Assembly (NCBI GenBank): GCA_035371905.1
Contig: DAORXQ010000033.1
Coordinates: 1-15,826, forward strand
DNA length: 15,826 bases
Reading direction: 5' to 3'
Origin: a bacterium
GTDB lineage: Bacteria > Ratteibacteria > UBA8468 > B48-G9 > JAFGKM01
The position numbers were made by a program, and so were the translations under genes. Under the pieces are notes generated by a model that worked only from the letters and a program-made list of their open reading frames with translations, made no database searches and was not told the DNA's origin. Shown here piece after piece: positions 6,826 through 14,285 of the stretch (the first letter of the stretch is position 1; the number at the start of each line of letters is the position of its first letter).

Positions 6826-7019
6826 AACACAGGTTAAATATTTCTCATATAGTAAAAGTAAGAGAAGGATGTGGATTTGGAGGATGTAGAACCAGTATTT
6901 CAATTGCATATCCCTTTATTCCTGTTATTTCTATCCGAGCCCCGTCCTCCCTTTTTATTTGAGAGAAAAGGGAAGATGGTATAAAATAATAGTGTGTTTT
7001 TCTTAAAAATCTTACAAAA
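6826..7019 (+). other. Intergenic region before ruvX
   Basis: I see no convincing gene here. The stretch 6930-6951, with CCGAGCCCCGTCCTCC, is richer in C and G than its surroundings. GGATGT occurs twice near 6867-6886. An 8-base inverted repeat, TCCCTTTT (6948-6955) with AAAAGGGA (6966-6973), flanks a 10-base loop. It overlaps the putative ruvX promoter and could be an operator or chance. A minus-strand frame spans the region but covers the ruvX start and has no family features. Confidence 0.4.
6959..6987 (+). promoter_or_regulatory. Probable promoter of ruvX
   Basis: TTGAGA (6959-6964) and TAAAAT (6982-6987) are separated by 17 bases. Transcription would start near 6994, leaving a leader of about 26 bases with no recognisable Shine-Dalgarno sequence. 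The -35 box lies partly in the loop of the inverted repeat at 6948-6973. Confidence 0.5.
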
Positions 7020-7454
7020 ATGAGAATATTATGTATTGATGTTGGAGATAAAAATATTGGGATTGCTATAAGCGATGAAGAAAATATTCTGGCAAAAGGG
7101 CTTGGCAGTTTAAAAATGAATGATGATATCGTTGCAAGGATAAAGGAAATTATAAAGAAATACAATATTGGAAGAATTGTTTATGGGCTCCCTTTAAAAA
7201 TGGATGGTTCATTCAGTGTTCAAACAGAAAAGACACTTGCATTTATTTCAAGATTAAAAGAAGCAATCAAAGACATTGAGTTTATATCATTTGATGAGAG
7301 ATTGACAACTTCCCTTGCAGAGAAATTTTTACTTGAAGCAGATTTAAGCAGAAAAAAAAGGAAAAAATATATAGATAAACTATCAGCACAGATAATCCTT
7401 CAAAATTATCTTGATTCAATAAACGTAAAGAATGACGAGGAGATCTGGTGGTAG
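7020..7454 (+). CDS. ruvX: Holliday junction resolvase-like RuvX/YqgF
   Basis: This 144-residue RNase H-fold nuclease of the YqgF family acts in the cytoplasm. Members are linked to 16S rRNA 5'-end maturation and to Holliday-junction or anti-termination roles. Motifs are complete: CIDVGDKNIGIAISD (5-19, catalytic Asp7), YGLPLKMDGS (55-64), FDERLTT (91-97, Glu93) and KKYIDKLSAQIILQNYL (115-131, Asp119). The length is normal. No ribosome binding site is seen before the ATG at 7020, but the N-terminus aligns with the family, so the start is kept. The last 7 bases overlap the GTG start of the glycosyltransferase gene. Confidence 0.93.
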   Translation: MRILCIDVGDKNIGIAISDEENILAKGLGSLKMNDDIVARIKEIIKKYNIGRIVYGLPLKMDGSFSVQTEKTLAFISRLKEAIKDIEFISFDERLTTSLAEKFLLEADLSRKKRKKYIDKLSAQIILQNYLDSINVKNDEEIWW

Positions 7455-8938
7455 AAAATAAAAAGGATTGTTCTTTTCTCTGGATTTTTTCTGTTACTTT
7501 AATTTTAAAACTTTTCCTTTCCTATTTTTTTCCTTTAACAGGTGATGAGGCATATTTTATAACAACAGGTAAAATTTTTGACTTTGGATATTATGAACAT
7601 CCTCCTATGATATGGTGGATTATTTATATTTTTTCTTTATGTGGTAGATATACTTTCCATTTTTTCTACTACAGATTGTTTTCTATTTTTTCTACTCTGA
7701 TAATAGTTTTTTTTATTTCAAGATTGCTTACAGAAAAGAAAAATTCTTTTCTTATCCCTTCTTTTTTTTTGCTCTCACCTGTTTATCTTTTGAGTTTTTT
7801 AATTACAAATGATATACCATTACTTCTTTTTACTTTTCTTTCAGGAGTATTTTTTTATAAAGGGATTGAAAAAGAAAAAAGGATTTTTTTTGTTATTTCA
7901 GGATTTTTTTTCGGTCTTGCTTTTTTGAGTAAATATTTGTCTGTTCTTTATCTTTTCGGTGTTTTCTTTTATGTTATTTTTAAAAATGAAAAGAAATACT
8001 GGAAAAATTTTATAATTTTTATCCTTTCTTCTCTTCCTTTGATTTTTATTAATTTTTACTGGAACTATAATCACTGCTGGATAAATATTCTCTTTAATCT
8101 TGTTTACAGGAAAAAGGTGGAATATTTTAAAATTAAAAATATAATTCTGTTTTTTCTCTCTTTGTTTTTTCTTATGACCCCTTATTTTTTCTTTCTTTTT
8201 TTAAAAGAAAAGTTTTTTTTAAAAAGGAAATTTGAAACAGGTTATGATTTTTTCTTTTATGTTTTTTTAATTCCTTTATTTTTTCTGTTTTTAATGTCCT
8301 TTTTAAGAGTGGTGGGGCTTCACTGGTATATATCCTTTGTTCCTTTCTCTTTTTTACTTCTGAAAGATTTTGAAGAAGATAAAATTTCAAAATCCATAAA
8401 AATTTCTATTTATTTTAATGGATTTATTATACTCGTTATAATTTCAATCCTTTTATGTCCTCTCAAAATGTTTAAAAATCACAAAGAGTTTTCTGAAATA
8501 ATAATGTTTAAAAATCCATATCCCATCTGTGCTTATCTTGAGAAATTCAAAAATGAATATATTTTTGCAACTCCCGGTTATACAGAAACAGCAATTATGT
8601 CTTATTACTGTAAAAAGGACTTTATTGTTTTTGGAGACCTCGGACACAGCGGAAGAGAATATGATATTACTTTTGATTTTAAAAAGATAGATGGAAAGGA
8701 TATTTTAATTTTTTCTCCATTTGATGTAGAAGAAGCAAAATATTTAGAATTTTTCACAGAGATTAAAAAAGAAAAAATTGTTATTGAAGGCGGGAACTTT
8801 TATTTGCTTTTCTGTAAAAAATTCAATTATGAAAATTATAGAAATATAATTTTAAGACAGACATATGAGAAATTTTATAAGATACCGGAATTTTTACCTG
8901 TAAAGAAAAATTTTTTCAAGGAAAAATATAATTTTTAA
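7448..8938 (+). CDS. Membrane glycosyltransferase, PMT_2 / ArnT-like
   Basis: This 496-residue integral membrane protein moves a sugar from a polyprenyl-phosphate donor to a lipid or protein acceptor on the outer face of the membrane. Asp33-Glu34 in TGDEAYF lies in the first external loop, as in the PMT/ArnT family. GYYEHPPMIWW (47-57) matches the family YxHPP motif, and TNDIPLL (120-126) is the second conserved Asp loop. GLAFLSKY (156-163) and VGLHWYISFVPF (289-300) are further family segments. About ten Phe-rich membrane helices fill residues 10-340, and a soluble C-terminal part covers about 345-496. It starts with GTG at 7448, 5 bases after GAGGAG (7437-7442) inside the ruvX end, so the two genes are coupled. 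The donor and acceptor cannot be named. Confidence 0.85.
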   Translation: MVENKKDCSFLWIFSVTLILKLFLSYFFPLTGDEAYFITTGKIFDFGYYEHPPMIWWIIYIFSLCGRYTFHFFYYRLFSIFSTLIIVFFISRLLTEKKNSFLIPSFFLLSPVYLLSFLITNDIPLLLFTFLSGVFFYKGIEKEKRIFFVISGFFFGLAFLSKYLSVLYLFGVFFYVIFKNEKKYWKNFIIFILSSLPLIFINFYWNYNHCWINILFNLVYRKKVEYFKIKNIILFFLSLFFLMTPYFFFLFLKEKFFLKRKFETGYDFFFYVFLIPLFFLFLMSFLRVVGLHWYISFVPFSFLLLKDFEEDKISKSIKISIYFNGFIILVIISILLCPLKMFKNHKEFSEIIMFKNPYPICAYLEKFKNEYIFATPGYTETAIMSYYCKKDFIVFGDLGHSGREYDITFDFKKIDGKDILIFSPFDVEEAKYLEFFTEIKKEKIVIEGGNFYLLFCKKFNYENYRNIILRQTYEKFYKIPEFLPVKKNFFKEKYNF

Positions 8939-8957
8939 AGAAAATCAAAATTGTTGA

Positions 8958-10112
8958 TTAAAGAGCGGACTTTTTTACTGCTTTTGCAACCTGCTTTGCA
9001 ACATTTTTATCAAGAGCAGAAGGAATTATATAATCAGTAGAAAGTTTGTTTTCAGGAATATAATTTGCTATTGCTAAACTTGCTGATATTTTCATTTTTT
9101 CTGTTATTTTTTTTGCCTTTGCATCAAAAGTACCTCTGAAAATGCCCGGAAAAGCAAGTAAATTGTTTATCTGATTTGGGAAATCACTTCTTCCTGTTCC
9201 GATTATGTATGCACCACCTTTTTTTGCTTCATCTGGCATTATTTCAGGGACTGGATTGCTCATTGCAAAAACAATAGAATATTTATTCATACTTTTAACC
9301 ATTTCTTTTGTGACAAGATTTGGACCTGAAACTCCTATAAAAACATCTGTTTTTTCCATTGCATCCTTTAAACTGCCTTTTTTGCTTTCAAGTAGATAAT
9401 CTGTTATTTCTTCTTTTACAAAGTTCATATTTTCTTTTCTTCCTTTATAAATTATTCCCTCTCTATCACATAAAACAATTTTTCTTGCACCGTATTTATA
9501 TAACATTTTTGTTATTGCTATACCTGCTGCTCCTGCTCCATTTATTACAATTTTTATATCTTCTATTTTTTTATTCACAAGTTTTAAAGCATTTATTAAA
9601 GCAGCAAGAACAACTATTGCTGTTCCATCCTGGTCATCATGAAAAACTGGAATTTCAAGTTCTTCATTTAATCTCTGTTCAATGGTAAAACATCTTGGAG
9701 CAGAAATATCTTCAAGATTTATTCCACCAAAACATGGAGATATTTTTTTCACTATATCAATTATTTCTTCAACATTTTGAGTATCAAGACATAAAGGAAC
9801 TGCGTCAACTTCACCGAATTCTTTAAACAAAATTGCCTTCCCTTCCATAACAGGTAGTGCTGCATGAGGTCCGATATTTCCAAGACCTAAAACTGCACTT
9901 CCATCAGTAACAATAGCAACAGTATTTCCTTTCCATGTGTATTCATAAATTTTGTTTTTTTCTTTTGCTATTTCAAGGCAGGGAATAGCAACTCCAGGAG
10001 TATAGGCAAGAGATAAATCTTTTTTTGTTTTTAAAGGAACTTTCGGTTTTATTTCAAGTTTACCTTTTGCTTTCTTATGCAGTTTAAGCGCTTCTTTTGA
10101 TAAGTTCTTCAT
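8958..10112 (-). CDS. Malic enzyme (malate dehydrogenase, oxaloacetate-decarboxylating)
   Basis: The 384-residue enzyme oxidatively decarboxylates malate to pyruvate and CO2 with NAD(P). It is the short bacterial form without a phosphotransacetylase domain. Tyr37 in SLAYTPGVA and Lys92 in MEGKA are the catalytic pair. Glu134-Asp135 (NLEDI) and Asp159/Asp160 in HDDQDG supply the divalent-metal ligands. The nucleotide-binding loop is NGAGAAGIA (191-199), with Asp216 in LCDREG after the second strand. The region SNPVPEIMPDEA is also typical. The start codon overlaps the hppA stop (ATGA) and has no Shine-Dalgarno sequence, so it is coupled to hppA. Its stop is only 19 bases from the convergent glycosyltransferase stop. 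A 6-bp inverted repeat at 8943-8959 is too weak to call a terminator. Confidence 0.95.
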   Translation of the reverse strand: MKNLSKEALKLHKKAKGKLEIKPKVPLKTKKDLSLAYTPGVAIPCLEIAKEKNKIYEYTWKGNTVAIVTDGSAVLGLGNIGPHAALPVMEGKAILFKEFGEVDAVPLCLDTQNVEEIIDIVKKISPCFGGINLEDISAPRCFTIEQRLNEELEIPVFHDDQDGTAIVVLAALINALKLVNKKIEDIKIVINGAGAAGIAITKMLYKYGARKIVLCDREGIIYKGRKENMNFVKEEITDYLLESKKGSLKDAMEKTDVFIGVSGPNLVTKEMVKSMNKYSIVFAMSNPVPEIMPDEAKKGGAYIIGTGRSDFPNQINNLLAFPGIFRGTFDAKAKKITEKMKISASLAIANYIPENKLSTDYIIPSALDKNVAKQVAKAVKKSAL

Positions 10113-12202
10113 TTAAATATTGAGTTTTTAACTATAAATCCAGCAAAAACAATTGAAACAATTGAAATTAATTTTATAAGAATATTTAAAGAAGGTCCTG
10201 CTGTATCCTTAAACGGGTCTCCAACTGTATCTCCTGTAACAGATGCTTTATGAACATCTGTTCCCTTTCCACCAAAATTTCCTTTTTCAATATATTTTTT
10301 TGCATTATCCCAGGATGCACCTGAATTTGCCATCATTATAGCAACAGCAAATCCACTTGTTAAAGCACCTACAAGAAGTCCAACTACTCCATCAACTCCA
10401 AGTAAAATTCCAACAATTATAGGAAGAAGGACTGTTAATATTGAAGGAAGAAGCATTTCTTTCTGTGCTGATTTTGTACATATATCAACTGCTTTTGCAT
10501 AATCAGGTTTTGCTTTCCCTTCAAGAAGTCCTGAAATTTCTTTAAACTGTCTTCTTACTTCCTGAACTATCTGCTGTGCTGCTCTTCCAACTGCTTTTAA
10601 AGCCATTGAGCAGAAAAAGAATGGATACATGGCACCAATAAAAATACCGCATAAAACTCTAAAATTCATTATTGACATATCAAGTTTTCCACCGAGTAAA
10701 ACAATCTGGTCCTTATATGCAGCAATTAGAGCAAGAGCAGTCAAAGCAGCAGAACCAATGGCAAAACCCTTACCTGTTGCAGCAGTTGTATTTCCAAGAG
10801 CATCAAGAGCATCTGTCCTCTGTCTAACAAATGGTGGCTGATGTGTCATTTCTGCATTTCCTCCTGCATTATCCGCAACAGGTCCATAAGCATCTGTTGC
10901 AAGTGTAATTCCAAGAGTACTCAAAAGTCCAACTCCAGCAAGTCCAATTCCGTAAAGTCCGAGTTCAGGTTCATAAAGTCCACCTGCAAAAACATAAGCA
11001 CAGATTGTGGCAATAACAACGGTTAAAACAGGAGCAATTGTTGATAACATTCCTGTTGAAATACCCTCTATAATTACAGTAGCATGTCCTGTTAAAGCAC
11101 TTTTAGCAACTGCCTTTGTTGGTGGATAGGTATCTGATGTAAAAAATTCTGTAAAAAATCCAATTATAACACCTGCTATTATTCCACTTAAAATTGAAAC
11201 ATAAAGTCCTTTATACTGGTAACCAAGAAGTAATACAACTGCAGGATAGGAAAATATAACAACTAAAATTGAAGCAAAATAAATACCTCTTCTTAAAGCC
11301 CTTAATAAATTTGCCTGACTTGCATCTTCACTTGCTTTGACAAGAAAAGAACCTATTATTGATGAAATAACTCCTATTGTTGCAATTAACATAGGAAGGG
11401 AGACACCTTTAAGTCCAAGTCCTGCTGCATAAGCAAGAGCCATTGTTGCTATTATTGCATCTGTATATGATTCGTAAAGGTCTGCTCCCATTCCAGCAAC
11501 ATCTCCTACATTATCTCCTACATTATCTGCAATAACTGCCGGGTTTCTCGGGTCATCTTCAGGAATTCCTGCTTCAACTTTTCCCACAAGGTCTGCTCCA
11601 ACATCTGCTCCTTTTGTATAAATACCTCCTCCAACTCTTGCAAAAAGTGCCTGTGCACTTGCTCCCATACCAAAACATATCATTGTGGAGGTTATGTATC
11701 TTAATCTTTCTTCAATTCCATATCCTCTACTTCTGTAATACCAGGTAAGAAGGTTATACCAGATACTTATATCTAAAAGTGCAAGTCCAACAACAACAAG
11801 CCCCATAACAAGTCCTGCAGAAAAAGCAATTCTTAAAGCACTATTTAAAGAATTTTTAGCAGCAAATGCAGTTCTTGCACTGGACCTTGTCGCAATTGTC
11901 ATTCCAATATATCCACTTAAAGCAGAGAAAAAACCACCTGTTAAAAAAGCAAAAGGGACAAAAATAGGTAGATAATTAAAAATAGATAGTAATAAAAGTA
12001 TAATAAAAATAACACTGAAAAATACTCCAACTCCTTTGTATTGCCTTTTTAAATATGCTCTTGCACCGGTTCTTACAGCTTCTGCAACTTCTATCATTTC
12101 AGGTGTTCCTTCGGGTCTTTTAAGAATAAATTTTGCTAAATAATAGGTATAACCGAGTGCAAAAACTGAACCTATAATTGTAATCAATAAAGAATAATCC
12201 AT
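10109..12202 (-). CDS. hppA: Membrane-bound ion-pumping pyrophosphatase (potassium-dependent type)
   Basis: The 697-residue, roughly 16-helix protein hydrolyses pyrophosphate and pumps Na+ and/or H+ out of the cytoplasm. The pyrophosphate site DVGADLVGKVEAGIPEDDPR lies at 200-219, followed by DNVGDNVGD (226-234), and the second site includes DAYGPVADNAGGNAEM (437-452). GNTTAATGKG (470-479) has Ala474 where potassium-independent enzymes have Lys, so it should need K+. Glu244 in GADLYESY is at the position of the ion-gate glutamate of sodium pyrophosphatases, and Asp248 stands where many H+ enzymes have Glu. GGAGG (complement of 12209-12213), 6 bases before the ATG, supports the start. It follows pth by 13 bases and overlaps the malic enzyme gene by 4. 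Confidence 0.97.
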   Translation of the reverse strand: MDYSLLITIIGSVFALGYTYYLAKFILKRPEGTPEMIEVAEAVRTGARAYLKRQYKGVGVFFSVIFIILLLLSIFNYLPIFVPFAFLTGGFFSALSGYIGMTIATRSSARTAFAAKNSLNSALRIAFSAGLVMGLVVVGLALLDISIWYNLLTWYYRSRGYGIEERLRYITSTMICFGMGASAQALFARVGGGIYTKGADVGADLVGKVEAGIPEDDPRNPAVIADNVGDNVGDVAGMGADLYESYTDAIIATMALAYAAGLGLKGVSLPMLIATIGVISSIIGSFLVKASEDASQANLLRALRRGIYFASILVVIFSYPAVVLLLGYQYKGLYVSILSGIIAGVIIGFFTEFFTSDTYPPTKAVAKSALTGHATVIIEGISTGMLSTIAPVLTVVIATICAYVFAGGLYEPELGLYGIGLAGVGLLSTLGITLATDAYGPVADNAGGNAEMTHQPPFVRQRTDALDALGNTTAATGKGFAIGSAALTALALIAAYKDQIVLLGGKLDMSIMNFRVLCGIFIGAMYPFFFCSMALKAVGRAAQQIVQEVRRQFKEISGLLEGKAKPDYAKAVDICTKSAQKEMLLPSILTVLLPIIVGILLGVDGVVGLLVGALTSGFAVAIMMANSGASWDNAKKYIEKGNFGGKGTDVHKASVTGDTVGDPFKDTAGPSLNILIKLISIVSIVFAGFIVKNSIFK

Positions 12203-12215
12203 TTTTTTCCTCCTT

Positions 12216-12773
12216 TCAGTTATTATATAAACTCATTGCCTTTTCCAAGTTACTTCTTAATATTTCCTTTATTGCATCCACAGATTTATCTATTGCTTTT
12301 TCTATAATCTCTTTTTCCTCTGGTAAAAACGGAGATAAAACATAATCAATATAACTTGTTTCTATTTTTTCTCCTCTTATTCCTACTCTTATTCTAACAA
12401 AATCTTTACTCTGTATATTTTCCATAACAGAAATCACTCCTTTATGTCCTCCTGGTCCTTTATCCTTTATTATTTTTATTTTCCCAATTTCTATATCAAG
12501 TTCATCATGAATAAGAAATAGATTTTCTACTTTTTCATTAAAAAAGTCAAGAGCAATTTTTACTGCTTTTCCGCTTTCATTCATATATGTTTTTGGCTTT
12601 AAAATTATTATTTCCTTGCCTTCAATTTCAACTTTCCAGCCATTAAAAAGTTTTTTCTTATAAATCTCAATAACTCTTCCACTTTTTTTTAATCTATCAA
12701 CAACTTTAAAACCAACATTATGTCTTGTTTCAGAATATTCTTTTCCAGGATTACCAAGTCCAACAAAAATCAT
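12216..12773 (-). CDS. pth: Peptidyl-tRNA hydrolase
   Basis: The 185-residue cytoplasmic enzyme frees tRNA from peptidyl-tRNA that drops off the ribosome. FVGLGNPGKEYSETRHNVGF contains Asn8 and the catalytic His18. KPKTYMNESG has Asn65, HDELD has Asp90, and GPGGHKGVISV (106-116) is the third signature. In the last one, Lys111 replaces the Asn of the Escherichia coli enzyme (GGHNG), a substitution I believe occurs in other bacteria. The length is normal. The ATG overlaps the end of rplY (ATGA), the widespread rplY-pth pairing, and the hppA ribosome binding site lies just before its stop. Confidence 0.96.
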   Translation of the reverse strand: MIFVGLGNPGKEYSETRHNVGFKVVDRLKKSGRVIEIYKKKLFNGWKVEIEGKEIIILKPKTYMNESGKAVKIALDFFNEKVENLFLIHDELDIEIGKIKIIKDKGPGGHKGVISVMENIQSKDFVRIRVGIRGEKIETSYIDYVLSPFLPEEKEIIEKAIDKSVDAIKEILRSNLEKAMSLYNN

Positions 12774-13459
12774 TTCTGACTTTCTTCTTTCTGTGCTTCT
12801 TCTTTTTCTCTTCTTCTTTCTTCAACTTTTTCCTGTGAAATTACCTTTGGTTCTTCTACTGTCTCTTCAACTTTAACTTCTTCTACTTTTTCTTCTTTTG
12901 GTTTCAGAACCGTAACTACAACTCTGTTTTCATCTTCAAGAATTTTAACTCCTTCAGGCATTTTTATATCTTTAACTAAAATTGCATGTCCGAAATCAAG
13001 GTCTTTTATATCAATTTCTATATTTTCAGGAATATTTCCTGGAAGTCCTTCAACTTTTATTTCTCTCAATTCATGTTCAAGTATTCCACCTTTTTCTTCT
13101 CCAATTGATTTTCCTTTTATAATAACCGGGATTTCCATAATAACAGGCCTTTCTGAACTCAATTTGTAAAAGTCAAGATGAATTATTTCGTCTTTTATAG
13201 GGTCTGTCTGTATATCTTTTAAAACAACCTGAATTGTCTCTTCCTGTCCATTTTTTTTAAGTTTCATTTCAGCCATAATGTTGTGGGATGTTAAATGTAA
13301 AATTATTTTCTCACTTGATTTTTTTTCAAGTTTTATAGGGACAGGTTCTGTATCAGGTCCATATAAAATACCGGGAATATATCCTTTACTTCTTAATTTT
13401 CTCGCAGTTCCTTTACCTTTTCCTTCTCTTATTTCTGCCACAAAAACTACTTTTTCCAT
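12770..13459 (-). CDS. rplY: Large ribosomal subunit protein bL25 (CTC/TL5 form)
   Basis: The 229-residue protein binds 5S rRNA in the 50S subunit; the long CTC form is linked to stress. The N-terminal L25 domain covers about 1-95, with RKLRSKGYIPGILYG (20-34) as signature. It is followed by the TL5-type beta domain (96-186), including PVIIKGKSIGEEKGGILEH (111-129) and LREIKVEGLPGNIPENIEID (131-150). The last 40 residues are a low-complexity Lys/Glu tail, common in this form. GGAGG (complement of 13465-13469), 5 bases before the ATG, supports the start. It lies 38 bases after tRNA-Ile on the same strand, with no clear promoter between them. Confidence 0.95.
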   Translation of the reverse strand: MEKVVFVAEIREGKGKGTARKLRSKGYIPGILYGPDTEPVPIKLEKKSSEKIILHLTSHNIMAEMKLKKNGQEETIQVVLKDIQTDPIKDEIIHLDFYKLSSERPVIMEIPVIIKGKSIGEEKGGILEHELREIKVEGLPGNIPENIEIDIKDLDFGHAILVKDIKMPEGVKILEDENRVVVTVLKPKEEKVEEVKVEETVEEPKVISQEKVEERRREKEEAQKEESQK

Positions 13460-13497
13460 GAAGTCCTCCTTTATTTATATATATTTCTTTAAAAAAA

Positions 13498-13569
13498 TGG
13501 GCGCGGATGGATTCGAACCATCAGCCCCCGCGTTATCAGCACGGTGCTCTGCCCTTGAGCTACGCGCCC
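13498..13569 (-). tRNA. tRNA-Ile (anticodon GAU)
   Basis: The minus strand folds as a complete cloverleaf of 72 bases. The acceptor is GGGCGCG/CGCGCCC plus discriminator A, and the D arm is GCUC/GAGC with a 7-base loop. The anticodon arm is CCGUG/CGCGG with loop CUGAUAA, and the T arm is GAUGG/CCAUC with loop UUCGAAU. The loop sets the anticodon as GAU, isoleucine. The anticodon stem has one G-U pair. CCA is not encoded: the next bases are a T7 run, so CCA must be added. The gene begins 7 bases after the stop of the upstream membrane protein gene. Confidence 0.97.
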
Positions 13570-13576
13570 TAAAATT

Positions 13577-14236
13577 TTACTTTTTCTTTAAAAATTCTTC
13601 TACTTTTTCTTTAATAATATCCTTTGTACCCAGAGCAAAAGCAAGAGCAGTTCCAAAACAGAAAGAAGTAAGAACTATAATAAAAACATCTCCAATAAAA
13701 TCTGCTGCAATTCCTATTTCCTGCAAAGCAAGAACAGTTCCAAATACTACAATGGCGATTTGAGTTAATTTCCCTAAAAATGGTGCTTTTTCAATTCCTG
13801 CATTTCCAGCAGATGTTCTTACAATACCGCCAAAGAAACTGCCAAGGAAAATTGAGAAAATGAATATCAAAAGTCCAAGTATAAATCTTGGAATAAATCC
13901 AAGAATTTTGTCTATAACGGTTGATGGTATCTGTATTCCTGCAAAATTAATAGCAAGGAAAACAACAACAAGCATTAACAACCAGTAAACACCTATTCCG
14001 AGTAATTGTGAGACATCCATTGATATATTACCTTTATCAAGCAATTCTTTAAGCCCTGAATCTTCTGAAAGTTTGTCAATTTTTATTACTTTGAAAAACT
14101 TTATTATTAATACTTTCAGAAATTTAGCTATGAGCCAGCCAATCAGAAATATTAAAAGCCCTCCGATAACTTTTGAAAAAGCAAGCCAGAATTTACTAAT
14201 CAGTTCATTTACCATCCCAACTCTTTCTCCACCCAT
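13577..14236 (-). CDS. MscS-related membrane protein with TM-helix repeats, no MscS beta domain
   Basis: The 219-residue membrane protein has about five helices, near residues 15-45, 78-100, 110-140, 152-172 and 178-205. Segments such as GWLIAKFLKVLIIKFF, FGGIVRTSAG and FGTALAFALGTKDIIKEKVE resemble the conserved TM-helix (PF05552-type) found in mechanosensitive-channel relatives. The cytosolic beta-domain of MscS is absent, and it ends soon after the last helix with EEFLKKK. A role in an ion leak or tension response is an inference only. GGAGG (complement of 14242-14246), 5 bases before the ATG, supports the start at 14236. It has its own promoter and lies 45 bases after the ATPase gene. Confidence 0.75.
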   Translation of the reverse strand: MGGERVGMVNELISKFWLAFSKVIGGLLIFLIGWLIAKFLKVLIIKFFKVIKIDKLSEDSGLKELLDKGNISMDVSQLLGIGVYWLLMLVVVFLAINFAGIQIPSTVIDKILGFIPRFILGLLIFIFSIFLGSFFGGIVRTSAGNAGIEKAPFLGKLTQIAIVVFGTVLALQEIGIAADFIGDVFIIVLTSFCFGTALAFALGTKDIIKEKVEEFLKKK

Positions 14237-14257
14237 TATTCCCTCCTTTTTTGGATT

Positions 14258-14285
14258 ATTCTATCATAAAATTAAAAAAAATCAA
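14258..14285 (-). promoter_or_regulatory. Internal promoter for the TM-helix gene and downstream genes
   Basis: On the minus strand TTGATT (14285-14280) and TAGAAT (14263-14258) are 16 bases apart. A start near 14251 gives a leader of about 15 bases holding the GGAGG before the ATG at 14236. The box lies on the stop codon of the ATPase gene. Confidence 0.5.

Noticed and set aside
6845..7165. Minus-strand frame of 106 codons before ruvX
   Set aside because: Its first third is antisense to the start of ruvX, and the rest shows no family motif or ribosome binding site. The spacer is noted as a feature instead.
8943..8959. Shared terminator between the convergent glycosyltransferase and malic enzyme genes
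   Set aside because: AATCAA/TTGATT is a 6-bp weak stem and lacks a clear T tract.
13278..13763. Long plus-strand reading frame containing MGADGFEPSAPALSARCSA
   Set aside because: It is the antisense of rplY, tRNA-Ile and the TM-helix gene. The peptide is a known kind of false protein produced by reading through a tRNA gene.
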